A stretch of 64,000 nucleotides of DNA. Source: Streptomyces sp. Edi2 (lineage in GTDB: Bacteria; Actinomycetota; Actinomycetes; Streptomycetales; Streptomycetaceae). Shown here in pieces: positions 25,759-35,090 of the stretch. Numbering within the stretch: position 1 is the first letter of the stretch; each line of letters opens with the position of its first letter. Under the pieces are notes generated by a model. The model saw nothing but the letters and a program-made list of their open reading frames with translations. It was not told where the DNA came from and searched no databases. The stretch is taken from assembly GCF_040253635.1 (NCBI RefSeq), contig NZ_JBEJGX010000003.1, positions 5,419,501 through 5,483,500 of the forward strand, in the 5' to 3' direction. The translations under genes were made by a program, and so were the position numbers.

Positions 25759-27990
25759 TCAGCGGTCCGCCAGCGCTTCCGGCAGTGCCGCCCCATGGAC
25801 CACCGTCAGGCCGGACACCGGCCGGGTCAGGCAGACGTACAGGCGGCGCAGGCCGGTGCGTTCGTCCGGTTCGCCGTCGACGATCGCGGCCGGTTCCTCC
25901 AGGACGACGTAGTCGTACTCCAGGCCCTTGGCGAGGGTGGCGGGGACCAGCGTCAGCCGGGCCTCGGCCGAGGTCTCCTCGCCGGGGGCCAGGCAGGCCA
26001 TGCCCGCTGCCGCCAGGGCCGTGCGCAGCGTCGGAATGCGGGCCTCCGCGGCGATCAGGCCGATCGAGCCCTCCTTCGTCAGCGCATCGTCGCAGGCCGC
26101 GAGGGTGGCGGCGGTCAGGTCCGCCGGTTCGACCGGGCGGATCTCGAAGTCGCCCGCCGACTCGCGGATGGAGGTGGCCTCCGTCAGATCGGGGGCGATG
26201 GCGGGCAGCAGCCGGGACGCGTAGGCGATGACCTCGCGCGGTACGCGGAAGCCCTGGGTGAGTTCCTCGACGGCCGCACCGGGCTTGCCCAGGTGGGCCA
26301 GCGCCTCTTCCCAGGTGTGGGTCGCCCAGGGGGTGGTGCCCTGGGCGATGTCGCCGAGGATGGTCGTGGAGCCCGTCGTGCAGCGGCGGCCGACCGCGCG
26401 GTACTGCATGGGGGAGAGGTCCTGTGCCTCGTCGAGGACCACATGGCCGAGGGAGTGGGTGCGCGCGACCAGGTCCATCGCCTCGTCGATCAACACCGCG
26501 TCCGCGGACGACCACTTGGCGCTCTTCACGCTGCGGGCCGGCTTGGTCCACAGGATCGTCTTCTGCTCCTCGGGCGTCAGGATCCCCTCGGCCTGCTCGG
26601 CCAGGAACTCCGCGTCGCCCAGCAGCCGCAGCACCAGCTTTGCCGGGTCGACCGGCGGCCAGACCGCCTTGACGGCGGCTTTCACGGCGGGGTTACGGGC
26701 CACCGCGTCCTGCACCCGGTCGTCCGGGGCCTCGCCCGCCTGCTCCATCCGGACCAGCACGGCGTGCGCGATCCGCTGCGGCAGCGCCTCGCGGGCGGCA
26801 CCGTAACGGATCTCCCGGTCCATCAACTCCTGTACGAGCTCTTCGAGTTCGTAAGCCGGTACGCGCCAGCGGCGGGAGCCGCGGACGACCATGCAGGGCT
26901 CCTGCGGCATGGTGATGTGCGAGCGGACCGCCCGCCGCAGCACCTCGGCCATGCGGGCGTCGCCCTTGACCGTCGCGGCGGCCGCCTCGTCCGTGCCGCG
27001 TACGTCCACGTGGCCGACCAGGTCATCGACCGTGGCCTGCTTGACCTCCAGCTCGCCGAGGGCCGGCAGCACCTGCTCGATGTAGTGGAGGAACGAGCGG
27101 TTCGGGCCGATGACGAGGGTGCCGGCACGGGCCAGCCGCTCGCGGTGCGCGTACAGCAGGTACGCGACACGGTGCAGGCCGACCGCCGTCTTACCGGTGC
27201 CCGGCGCACCCTGTACGCAGACCGAGCCGCCGATGCCGGCGCGCACGATCTCGTCCTGCTCCGGCTGGATCGTGGCAACGATGTCCCGCATGGGGCCGAC
27301 GCGCGGGCGCTCGATCTCGGTCTGGAGGAGCCGGCTGGTCTGCTCCGCCTCCGTGGGGTCGGTGAGGTGTTCGTCCTCGTAGGCGGTCAACTCGCCTGCC
27401 GTGTAACCGAAACGGCGGCGCAGCCTGAGGTCCATCGGGTCCTTCTTGGAGGCCCGGTAGAACGGCTGGGAGACGGGCGCGCGCCAGTCGATGACCATGG
27501 GGTCGCCGTCGGCGTCGTGGACGTGCCGCCGTCCGATGTAGAAGTTCTCGCCCTCCCGTCGCCCACCACCGCCCTTGCCGGAGGCTCCCCCAGACTCCGT
27601 CCGGGGGGACCCCCACTGCGCCGCCCCACTCGATGCGCCTTCGGCGAGGTCGAGGCCGGGGGCGTGGAGATAGTCGAGGCGGCCGAAGAAGAGCGGGGTG
27701 TGGGAGAGGTCGGCGAGCGCCTTGATCCGGGCGTCGATCTCGCCCTGGAGGACTTCGGCGTTGACCCAGTTCGCGGTGACATCGGCGATGTTCAGCGCTT
27801 CGGCGTCCTCGCGCATGGCACGCAGGGCCGCGCGGGAGGCGGCCAGGTGGGACTTTTCGCGTTGGAGGGGGCCGGGGGCTGGGTCGAGGTTGGGCTGGGG
27901 GTGGTGGTCGGGTGACGGGGAAAGGCTTTCGGCGCGGAGCGGCGGCGATGAGGGGTGGTGGTCGGGTGACGGGTGGGCGTGCGAGGGCAC
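25759..27990 (-). CDS. HelD-type RNA polymerase-interacting helicase (UvrD/Rep family)
   Basis: A 743-aa SF1 ATPase. A Pro/His-rich N-tail is followed by a coiled-coil arm (LAASRAALRAMREDAEALNI, residues about 48-100). Next come ENFYIGRRHVHDADGDPMVIDWRAP, Walker A GAPGTGKTAVGLHRVAYLLY (about residue 260), the VVLDEAQDLS Walker B, and C-terminal YVCLTRPVSGLTVVH. Actinobacterial HelD proteins remove stalled RNA polymerase from DNA, and one branch (HelR) gives rifamycin tolerance. Residues about 120-150 hold a Gly/Ser insert encoded by a dispersed hairpin repeat. The ATG at 27990 is far upstream of the conserved part, and the true start may be further in. Confidence 0.9.
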   Translation of the reverse strand: MPSHAHPSPDHHPSSPPLRAESLSPSPDHHPQPNLDPAPGPLQREKSHLAASRAALRAMREDAEALNIADVTANWVNAEVLQGEIDARIKALADLSHTPLFFGRLDYLHAPGLDLAEGASSGAAQWGSPRTESGGASGKGGGGRREGENFYIGRRHVHDADGDPMVIDWRAPVSQPFYRASKKDPMDLRLRRRFGYTAGELTAYEDEHLTDPTEAEQTSRLLQTEIERPRVGPMRDIVATIQPEQDEIVRAGIGGSVCVQGAPGTGKTAVGLHRVAYLLYAHRERLARAGTLVIGPNRSFLHYIEQVLPALGELEVKQATVDDLVGHVDVRGTDEAAAATVKGDARMAEVLRRAVRSHITMPQEPCMVVRGSRRWRVPAYELEELVQELMDREIRYGAAREALPQRIAHAVLVRMEQAGEAPDDRVQDAVARNPAVKAAVKAVWPPVDPAKLVLRLLGDAEFLAEQAEGILTPEEQKTILWTKPARSVKSAKWSSADAVLIDEAMDLVARTHSLGHVVLDEAQDLSPMQYRAVGRRCTTGSTTILGDIAQGTTPWATHTWEEALAHLGKPGAAVEELTQGFRVPREVIAYASRLLPAIAPDLTEATSIRESAGDFEIRPVEPADLTAATLAACDDALTKEGSIGLIAAEARIPTLRTALAAAGMACLAPGEETSAEARLTLVPATLAKGLEYDYVVLEEPAAIVDGEPDERTGLRRLYVCLTRPVSGLTVVHGAALPEALADR
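27582..27619. repeat. Dispersed hairpin repeat inserted in the HelD gene
   Basis: GGCTCCCCCAGACTCC, then GTCCGGGGGGACCCCCACTG. I recall the motif as common between Streptomyces genes. Here it is in frame and encodes a Gly/Ser/Pro loop. It shares the CCCC...GGGGGACCCC layout with 7504-7541 and 37542-37578. Confidence 0.6.
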
Positions 27991-28358
27991 GGCGTTGCCT
28001 CCGGGGGCGTACTTCGGCGGGCGCGCCGGGGTGAGCGGGCGCGGCGGGCCGGTGTCGGTGCGTAGCGCAGGTCAGGCGGTACGCGGGTCAGCGGCGTGAA
28101 GCGAAGGGCCGTCCGGTTTCCGACCGGGCGGCGGCACTCCTCGACGGGAGGCAGGCAGACGCGCGATTGTAGTCAGCGGCTCGGAACGGCGCCAACGGAT
28201 TTCCGGCGGCGTTGCGGCGGTCGTTTCGGGGCGAACGAACCCTGAGGGCGCCGTAGGCCTCCCGTAGGGGGCCGGGTGGGTCTGGAGACTGACGTCATGT
28301 CCCAGGGATAGACCTATGGACCGATGTGCTGCAATCGCGTGAATTTCATCATGGAGAC
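27991..28358. other. Intergenic region upstream of HelD and a small divergent gene
   Basis: 368 bp divergent promoter region. I see no convincing operator or RNA motif. Rifamycin-inducible helR genes carry a conserved promoter element, which I could not confidently recognise here. Confidence 0.4.
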
Positions 28359-28631
28359 ATGAGCAGCGCAGCGATTCCCCCAGGTTCTGTCCACCCGATC
28401 TCTGTCCACCCGGTCAAGGGCGCCACGGCCCTCGGCGCGGACCCCGGAGGCGGTGCGGCCGCCGTCCACGAGCACCGCTATGCCATGGGCAACGCACTCC
28501 GCGCGATCAAGGTCTTCGCCACGGCCGCCTTCAGCGTCGCCGTCATGGGCGAGTACGCGGACGACGCACGAACGCCCGACACCACGAACGCCCGGCACGA
28601 CCACGACCACGACCACCCCGCGAACGCCTGA
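28359..28631 (+). CDS. Small conserved Streptomyces protein with His-Asp tail
   Basis: A 90-aa protein. It has a Pro/Gly-rich N-terminus, then a strongly helical GNALRAIKVFATAAFSVAVM segment (residues about 44-63) that could be amphipathic or membrane-associated. The tail contains ARHDHDHDHP. The core pattern recurs in other Streptomyces proteins in my memory, but I cannot name a family. ATG 28359 follows GGAG very closely (2 bp), so initiation may be weak. Confidence 0.6.
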   Translation: MSSAAIPPGSVHPISVHPVKGATALGADPGGGAAAVHEHRYAMGNALRAIKVFATAAFSVAVMGEYADDARTPDTTNARHDHDHDHPANA

Positions 28632-28839
28632 GTCCGCGAACCTCTGAGTCCGCGAATACACCCGACTCCACGACCTACCGACTCCGCACCACCCGACTGA
28701 CTCCGCAAGCCCCGACCTCGCCCGACCCCGCACCGCCCCGTCGCCATCCGGTTGTCCGGAAACCGTTACGGCCTGTCGGCCTCGATCGATTAGCGTCACC
28801 GAAGAGAGCGCACTCAGGGCTACGGGGAGGGGACAACGG

Positions 28840-30120
28840 GTGTCTGCCGCCGGCGGGACGCGGACGGGGAGACGGACCTGGGGGCAGGGCATCGCCCACC
28901 CCGGCCGCTTGGTGATCGCAGCGGCGCTGCTCGTCGCCTCACTCGCCGGACTATGGCTGCTGTACCAGGTCCTGCCGCTGCCGATGTCCGACATAGCGGT
29001 CTACCGCGCCGAGGGCCAGGCAGCCTCGGCGGGCGGTGACCTCTACGGCTTCACGGTCACCAAGTGGGCACTTCCGGCCACCTATCCGCCCTTCGCGGCC
29101 GTGCTCTTCATACCGACCACCTGGCTCTCGCTCAGCACGCTGATCGTCGTGGGCGTGCTCGTCAACGCGGCGCTCCTCGCGCTGCTGATCCACCTCTCCT
29201 GCAAGGCGGCAGGCCTGCGCAAGGCTTCCCGCACCGCACCGGTCATCCTCGCCACCACCGCGCTCGGCCTCTGGCTGGAGCCGGTCTTCCAGACCCTTGT
29301 CTTCGGGCAGGTCAACCTCGCACTGACCTGCCTGGTCCTGTGGGACCTCTCCCGTCCGGACGGCGCCCGCTTCAAGGGGTTCGCCACCGGCATCGCGGCG
29401 GGCATCAAACTCACGCCCGCGATCTTCGGCGTCTATCTCCTCGTCACCGGCCGGGTGAAGGCCGCCTTCACCGTCCTCGGCGGGTTCCTGGCTTCGGCGC
29501 TGCTGGGCTGGCTGGTGCTGCCCGATGCCAGCATCGAGTACTGGACGCGGCGGATGTTCGAGACCGGCCGGGTCGGCAAGGCCTGGATCGTCGACAACCA
29601 GTCCCTCCAGGGCCTGATCACCCGCGTGCTGCACCAGCCCGAGCCCGGCCTCCTGTGGGCGGTGCCCGCGCTGCTGACCGCCGCGGCGGGGCTCTACACC
29701 GCCCGCCGGGTGTATCTGCGGCGCGGTCTGGACAGCTGGGGTGTGCTCTGTACGGCGATCACGGCGCTGCTGGTCTCGCCGATCAGCTGGTCCCACCACT
29801 GGGTCTGGTGTGTGCCGCTGCTCGTCGCGCTCGCCGCCCGTACCCGGCGCCACCCGTGGCGCCGGGCGCTGCTGGCCGCCGTCACCCTCGCCTTCGCCGC
29901 CCGCACGATGTGGATCATCCCGCACACCGGCGATCTCGACCTGCACTTCGCGTGGTGGCAGCAGCCGTTCGCGGCCCCGTATCCGCTGCTGGGTCTCGCC
30001 TTGCTGGCGGCCGTGGTCCGTTGGACGCGGAAGCCCTCCGGCGTCCCGGGCGCCACGGCCGGCCGCCTCCCGGCACCGCGCGCCGAGCAGCGCCTGCCCA
30101 GCGGGGCCCGGGCGGTCTGA
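28840..30120 (+). CDS. GT87 family (DUF2029) polyprenol-linked mannosyltransferase-like membrane protein
   Basis: A 426-aa protein with about ten membrane helices. After TM1 (GRLVIAAALLVASLAGLWLL) comes an extracytoplasmic loop with SDIAVYRAEGQA and TYPPFAAVLFIP, the GT87/GT-C signature with catalytic Asp. Later, FGQVNLALTCLVLWDL and the ISWSHHWVWCVPLL motif are also typical. GT87 enzymes use polyprenyl-phosphate mannose for cell-envelope glycans. GTG 28840 follows GGGGAGGGG. Convergent with XPB and separated by a hairpin. Confidence 0.88.
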   Translation: MSAAGGTRTGRRTWGQGIAHPGRLVIAAALLVASLAGLWLLYQVLPLPMSDIAVYRAEGQAASAGGDLYGFTVTKWALPATYPPFAAVLFIPTTWLSLSTLIVVGVLVNAALLALLIHLSCKAAGLRKASRTAPVILATTALGLWLEPVFQTLVFGQVNLALTCLVLWDLSRPDGARFKGFATGIAAGIKLTPAIFGVYLLVTGRVKAAFTVLGGFLASALLGWLVLPDASIEYWTRRMFETGRVGKAWIVDNQSLQGLITRVLHQPEPGLLWAVPALLTAAAGLYTARRVYLRRGLDSWGVLCTAITALLVSPISWSHHWVWCVPLLVALAARTRRHPWRRALLAAVTLAFAARTMWIIPHTGDLDLHFAWWQQPFAAPYPLLGLALLAAVVRWTRKPSGVPGATAGRLPAPRAEQRLPSGARAV

Positions 30121-30130
30121 GCGGACCGCC
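30111..30130. terminator. Hairpin between GT87 and XPB genes
   Basis: GGCGGTC (30111-30117) pairs with GACCGCC (30124-30130). The GT87 stop codon is in the loop. It is a compact candidate bidirectional terminator in a 29-bp convergent gap. Confidence 0.5.
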
Positions 30131-30149
30131 CCAGTGGCGCCCCCCCGGC

Positions 30150-31802
30150 TCAGACGTCCTCGTCCGCCGCCAGCAGCTCATCCGCGTCCACGATGCGGTA
30201 CGCATAGCCCTGCTCGGCCAGGAAGCGCTGGCGGTGCGCCGCGAAGTCCTGGTCGATGGTGTCGCGCGCGACGACCGAATAGAACCGCGCCTCGTGCCCG
30301 TCGGCCTTGGGACGCAGCACCCGGCCCAGCCGCTGGGCCTCCTCCTGGCGCGAGCCGAACGTGCCGGAGACCTGGATCGCGACCGTGGCCTCCGGAAGGT
30401 CGACCGAGAAGTTCGCGACCTTCGAGACGACGAGCACCGAGATCTCGCCCTCCCGGAAGGCGCCGAAAAGCTTCTCGCGCTGTGCGTTGGTGGTCTCGCC
30501 CTTGATCACCGGCGCGTTCAGATGCTCGCCCAGCTCGTCCAGCTGGTCGATGTACTGCCCGATGACCAGCGTCTGTTCGCCCTGGTGGCGGCGGACCAGC
30601 GCCTCGGTCACATGCTGCTTGCTGGCGGTGGTCGCACAGAAGCGGTACTTCTCCTCGGTCTCGGCGGTCGCGTACGCCAGCCGCTCCGAGTCGGTCAGGT
30701 TGACCCGTACCTCGACACAGTCCGCGGGGGCGATGTACCCCTGCGCCTCGATCTCCTTCCAGGGCGCGTCGAAGCGCTTGGGCCCGATGAGGGAGAACAC
30801 ATCCGACTCCCGGCCGTCCTCGCGCACCAGCGTCGCGGTCAGCCCCAGCCGCCGCCGCGCCTGCAGATCGGCGGTGAACTTGAAGACCGGCGCGGGCAGC
30901 AGATGCACCTCGTCATAGATGACCAGACCCCAGTCGCGGGAGTCGAACAGCTCCAGGTGCGGGTAGACGCCCTTCCGCTTGGTCGTCAGCACCTGGTACG
31001 TGGCGATGGTGACCGGCCGGATCTCCTTCTTCGTCCCGCTGTACTCGCCGATCTCGTCCTCGGTGAGCGAGGTCCGCTTCACCAGCTCGTGCTTCCACTG
31101 CCGGGCCGAGACCGTATTCGTCACCAGGATCAGCGTGGTCGCCTTGGCCTGCGCCATCGCGCCCGCCCCGACCAGCGTCTTGCCCGCGCCGCAGGGCAGC
31201 ACGACCACACCCGAGCCGCCGTGCCAGAAGCCCTCGACCGCCTGCTGCTGATACGGCCGCAGCGCCCAGCCGTTCTCGTCCAGCTCGATCGGGTGCGCCT
31301 CGCCGTCCACGTAGCCGGCCAGGTCCTCGGCGGGCCAGCCCAGCTTGAGCAGCGTCTGCTTGATCTGCCCGCGCTCCGAGGGGTGCACCACGACCGAATC
31401 CGGGTCCAGCCGCGCTCCGACCAGCGGCTGCACCTTCTTCGAGCGCAGGATCTCCTCCAGCACCGGGCGGTCGGTGCTGGTCAGCACCAGGCCGTGTGCG
31501 GGGTGCTTGGTGAGCGTCAGCCGCCCGTAGCGGGACATCGTCTCGGCGATGTCGACGAGCAGCGCATGCGGCACCGGGTACCGCGAGAACTGCACCAGCG
31601 CGTCGACGACCTGCTCGGCGTCGTGCCCGGCGGCCCGGGCGTTCCACAGTCCGAGCGGTGTCACCCGGTAGGTATGGATGTGCTCCGGCGCCCGCTCCAG
31701 CTCGGCAAAGGGCGCGATGGCCCGCCGGCAGGCGTCCGCCAGCTCGTGGTCCACCTCCAGCAGCAGCGTTTTGTCGCTCTGGACGATGAGGGGTCCGTTC
31801 AC
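30150..31802 (-). CDS. DNA repair helicase XPB
   Basis: A 550-aa SF2 helicase of the bacterial XPB type. An N-terminal damage-recognition-like domain (residues about 1-170, HALLVDIAETMSRYGRL) precedes the motor: LRPYQQQAVEGFW, Walker A LPCGAGKTLVGAGAM, DEVH box VIYDEVHLLPA, GLTATLVREDG. The RED-like motif is read as REDG. Motif VI is QRLGRVLRPK. XPB is a 3'-5' DNA translocase/helicase in nucleotide excision repair. GTG 31802 begins MNGPLIVQSDK. The upstream same-strand neighbour is a helicase-associated protein, 331 bp away. Confidence 0.94.
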   Translation of the reverse strand: MNGPLIVQSDKTLLLEVDHELADACRRAIAPFAELERAPEHIHTYRVTPLGLWNARAAGHDAEQVVDALVQFSRYPVPHALLVDIAETMSRYGRLTLTKHPAHGLVLTSTDRPVLEEILRSKKVQPLVGARLDPDSVVVHPSERGQIKQTLLKLGWPAEDLAGYVDGEAHPIELDENGWALRPYQQQAVEGFWHGGSGVVVLPCGAGKTLVGAGAMAQAKATTLILVTNTVSARQWKHELVKRTSLTEDEIGEYSGTKKEIRPVTIATYQVLTTKRKGVYPHLELFDSRDWGLVIYDEVHLLPAPVFKFTADLQARRRLGLTATLVREDGRESDVFSLIGPKRFDAPWKEIEAQGYIAPADCVEVRVNLTDSERLAYATAETEEKYRFCATTASKQHVTEALVRRHQGEQTLVIGQYIDQLDELGEHLNAPVIKGETTNAQREKLFGAFREGEISVLVVSKVANFSVDLPEATVAIQVSGTFGSRQEEAQRLGRVLRPKADGHEARFYSVVARDTIDQDFAAHRQRFLAEQGYAYRIVDADELLAADEDV

Positions 31803-32133
31803 GCGCCTCGCCTTTCACTTGCCGGCCTTCGCCGCCGGTACCGGCCGCGGGACCTCGACCGTTGATCACGGCCTCAGCCCCCGGCCGCAGACCTCGGCCG
31901 CACATACGGCCAAACGTCCAGTGTGCCGCATTGCGCAGCGGGCGTCAGCGAGGGAATGACGGGCCCTCGTCAAGGGGCCCCGGGCCGGGGCGTCCGGAGG
32001 CATCTGCCGTGCTCCCGCCGAGCCCGTCGCTCGCCCCCCAGACCGGTCGTCCGCCGTGCGCCCGCCAGGCCCGTCGCCCGCCCTTCAGGTCGAATCGTCG
32101 CGCGTGCTCCCGCCAGGCCGGTCCGCCCGCGCC
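31803..32133. other. Intergenic repeat stretch between XPB and its upstream neighbour
   Basis: 331 bp, no supported gene. 32000-32130 holds about three imperfect 45-50-bp repeats built around GTGCTCCCGCCAGGCC and CGTCGCCCGCCC. XPB promoter elements are presumably at the XPB-proximal (low-coordinate) end. Confidence 0.5.
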
Positions 32134-34779
32134 TCAGACCGAGTCGTCCGCCAGCTCCGCCACTCCCGTGATCCGGTGGAGCGGGTAGGTACGCACCTCG
32201 TCGGAGGTGTGGTCGTAGGCCGTCACGAAGCCGCCTTCGACGCGTACCGGTGCGATGACGCGCTGGCTGGCGGCGCCGTCGGCGTTGACGTACCCGATCC
32301 ACAGGGCGGAGTGGGTCAGCACCGCGGCCTGCATGGTGGCAAGGGTCTCGGCTGAGGTGGTGCGGGGAAGGGCGCCGGGGGCGGTGGGAGCGGGGGCATG
32401 GACTGGCTTGCGTTCCGCGGTGGCGGCGAGGTCGCCGGCCCGGATGGCGCGTACCGCCGCCGTAAGCAGGGTCGCGTCGGGGGTCGGCGGGCCGTCGGGC
32501 ACCGGGGTGGGGGCGGTGCGCGGCGGGGTGCGGTGGGTGTCGGCGCGGGCGATGAGTACGTCGCCCGCGGTGGACTCGGCGGCCGGGGCGTAGCCCATGG
32601 CCCGGAGGCCGTCGAGGAGCTGGTCGGGGGCGGTCTGGGCGGCGAGCACGGTCGGGGCGAGCCGGCGCAGCCGGAGGGTGGCGGCGCGGCGGTCGGCAAG
32701 GATCTCGGAGAGCAGCGCGTCATCGTCGCAGCGGACGTAGGCGGATGCCGCGCCGATCCGCAGCCGGCCGTGCTTACGGGCCACATCGTCGATGAGGTAG
32801 GCGAGGGGCTGGGGGACCGGGGTGCGGGAGTGGGCGGTGAGGAATTCCTGCAGCTCGGCGGCGGAGCGGCCGGCGTCCAGGGCGCGGCGCACCGAGGCGG
32901 GGGTGAAGCGGTAGACCGTCGCGCCTCCCTTGGACTCGATGTCGGCGAGGACGCCGAGCGCGTCGGAGAGCGGGCGGTGCAGCGGGCCGGGGGCGACGGC
33001 GGTCAGGTCCGCCTGGAGGAGGACGTGGTCGACGGGCTCGGGGAGGAGCGGGGCGAGGAGGGCTGCGGCGCGGGTCGCGGCGGCGTCGGTTTCCGCGGGG
33101 GAGGGGGCCGCGGTGGACGCAGGGGAGGGCGCCGCGGCGGCCTCGGTGGAGGAGGCCGCGGCGGGCTGCGCGGTGGTCTCGGTCAGTGCGCGGCCGTGGG
33201 TGGAGAGGGCGCCGCGGCCGGTCACACCCAGCAACTCGGCTTCGGTCAGCGTCCATTGAGCGAGCCGCGAGCGGAGGTCGTCGGCGGGGGCGGAGCCGGC
33301 GGGGGCGGGCGCGGAGCCGGCGAGGCCGGGAGCGGAACCGGACGGGCCGGGTGCCGGTGCGCCGCCGTCGACCGCTCCCGCCGCGGCCGGAGGCCGGCCC
33401 GTGGCCGGTGCCGGGACCTGGCCCGCGGCCCCGGCGCTGCGCAGCGGACGCTCCCACTGCAGCCGGGAGCGGACCGCCGCCGCCGGTACGGAGGTGCCGG
33501 GCGGCAGGCCGGCGAGGAGGGCGAGGGCGCGTCGGCGGACCTCGGGGGCGGGGGAGCGGTCGAGGTGCGGGCCGAGGGCGGCCAGCGCGCGGCCCTTGGC
33601 ATCGGCGCTGCCGACGACGCCCGCGGTGCGGGTCGCGGAGAGCCAGGCGGCGGCCAGCACGGCCCAGCGCTCGTGGTCGGGCAGCTGCAGCCACTCCTCG
33701 GCGGCCGGGGTGGCCGCGAACCGCTCGTCGGCCTCGCCGTCGGAGGCGATCAGCCCGGCCCCGTAGGCGAGTTCGAGCCAGAAGGCGGCAAGCTGCTCGG
33801 TGGTGTCCAGGGCGGCGGCGGTGCGCTTGAGGTCGCGGACGCTCATCCCGCCGGCGCGCAGGACGCCCGGCCCGCCCAGGTCCCACTCCTTGAGCAGTTC
33901 CTCGACGGTTGCCAGCGCGGTGAAGGCCTGGCTTGCGGCGGCGTTGTCCACAAGCTGTGGATCACGTTCGGTGGCGGGGGCGAGCGCGGGCGGGACCGGC
34001 TCGGGGGTGTGATGGGCACGCCCGGCGCGCAGATGGAGCGCCGCCTCGCGGGGCAGGACGACATTGCGGGCGCCCGCCGGGAGCAGCAGCCCCCGGTCCA
34101 GCAGCCACTGCAGATGCGGGGCCGGACGGTCGGTGACCCCGCCGTACGGCGGGCCCCACAGCAGCTTGTCGAGGACGGCGACGGATTCGGCGGGCGCGGT
34201 GTCGAGCAGCGCCGTCATCCGGGCGCGATCGGTGAAGAGCGCGGTGAGCGCGGCGGCCGCGGTGACCGGATCGTGGGTGGTGGGCAGCCCGGCAGCGGCG
34301 ATGATCTCCTGCAGCCGTCCCGGCGACATACCGGCCGCGGCCTCGGTGACGGTCGGCCCCAGCCCGGTCGGCGACGGATGCGCGGCGCTGGGACTGAGCA
34401 GTTCACGGGCCGTACGCACCAGCCGCAGCCGGTCGTCCGGACCCCACACCAGCGCCTGCGCCCGCAGCTCGGCCACCGCCCTGGGCAGCTCGGCGGCGAC
34501 CGCCGCGTCCCCGCTGTCCCCGCCCATCAGCGCGCCCAGCGTGTCGTACGGGCACGGGTCGGGCGACACCGCCAGCGCCTCGGCGGTCTGCAGCACGAAC
34601 CGGTCGAGCCGTTCCACCGCGCGGACGACCGACGCCCGGGTCCCGGCCCGGGTGGCGAGCTGGGTGACGTCACCCGGCACCGGATTGAGCAGGTCGGGCC
34701 GTGCCCGCAGCAGCCCGACGAGCCCGCGGTCGGTGCGGGTCCTGAGCTCCTCGGCGAGGGTGCGGGGTGTACCGGTCAT
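32134..34779 (-). CDS. Helicase-associated (XPB/Ssl2-like C-terminal domain) protein with a WYL-like C-terminus
   Basis: An 881-aa actinobacterial protein usually annotated as containing a helicase conserved C-terminal domain (Helicase_C_3). No Walker A or DExD motor is visible, so it is not itself a helicase. The N-terminal half is made of winged-helix-like repeats (ELRTRTDRGLVGLLRARPDL, VLDKLLWGPPYGGV). A Pro/Ala linker spans about residues 445-560. The Helicase_C_3 part (VDHVLLQADLTAVAPGPLHR, ADIESKGGATVYRFTPASVR) follows. The end is WYL-like (WIGYVNADGAASQRVIAPVR). It is upstream of XPB and could be its partner, by neighbourhood only. ATG 34779 fits the conserved MTG-RTLAEEL start. Confidence 0.82.
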   Translation of the reverse strand: MTGTPRTLAEELRTRTDRGLVGLLRARPDLLNPVPGDVTQLATRAGTRASVVRAVERLDRFVLQTAEALAVSPDPCPYDTLGALMGGDSGDAAVAAELPRAVAELRAQALVWGPDDRLRLVRTARELLSPSAAHPSPTGLGPTVTEAAAGMSPGRLQEIIAAAGLPTTHDPVTAAAALTALFTDRARMTALLDTAPAESVAVLDKLLWGPPYGGVTDRPAPHLQWLLDRGLLLPAGARNVVLPREAALHLRAGRAHHTPEPVPPALAPATERDPQLVDNAAASQAFTALATVEELLKEWDLGGPGVLRAGGMSVRDLKRTAAALDTTEQLAAFWLELAYGAGLIASDGEADERFAATPAAEEWLQLPDHERWAVLAAAWLSATRTAGVVGSADAKGRALAALGPHLDRSPAPEVRRRALALLAGLPPGTSVPAAAVRSRLQWERPLRSAGAAGQVPAPATGRPPAAAGAVDGGAPAPGPSGSAPGLAGSAPAPAGSAPADDLRSRLAQWTLTEAELLGVTGRGALSTHGRALTETTAQPAAASSTEAAAAPSPASTAAPSPAETDAAATRAAALLAPLLPEPVDHVLLQADLTAVAPGPLHRPLSDALGVLADIESKGGATVYRFTPASVRRALDAGRSAAELQEFLTAHSRTPVPQPLAYLIDDVARKHGRLRIGAASAYVRCDDDALLSEILADRRAATLRLRRLAPTVLAAQTAPDQLLDGLRAMGYAPAAESTAGDVLIARADTHRTPPRTAPTPVPDGPPTPDATLLTAAVRAIRAGDLAATAERKPVHAPAPTAPGALPRTTSAETLATMQAAVLTHSALWIGYVNADGAASQRVIAPVRVEGGFVTAYDHTSDEVRTYPLHRITGVAELADDSV

Positions 34780-35090
34780 TCGTCCTACGTTAGCGGGGCG
34801 GGGCCGGACGGGGGACCGGGTGGCGGCACGGTATCGACGGAACGCCGCCACGCCAGGGGCACGCCACCCCGCCACACCGCGCCTACGGGCCCCTACGCCG
34901 CGCCTGCAGCACCTCGCCACGCCTGCAGCCACCCGCCCGCCCGCGTACGCCGACCCCGCCGCACCCCGCGTACGCCACCCCGGCGCGCCCCGCGTGCGCC
35001 ACCTCGCCCCGGCCCCCGCGGCCTCCGGCCCGCCGGGCGGTCGAGGCGGTACCGTCGGGGCAGCAACCAGCGGACGCCGCAGGGGATTTC
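34780..35090. other. Divergent intergenic region with short GC repeats
   Basis: 311 bp between the helicase-associated gene and the membrane-protein gene. 34930-35010 holds imperfect CCCCGCGTACGCCACC repeats. No gene supported. Confidence 0.5.

Noticed and set aside
25795..27915. Plus-strand 706-codon ORF antisense to the HelD gene
   Set aside because: Product is Gly/Arg/Leu-rich nonsense; the minus strand has intact Walker A and B motifs.
29064..31865. Plus-strand 933-codon ORF across GT87 and antisense to XPB
   Set aside because: Alternative frame of two well-supported genes, no domain features.
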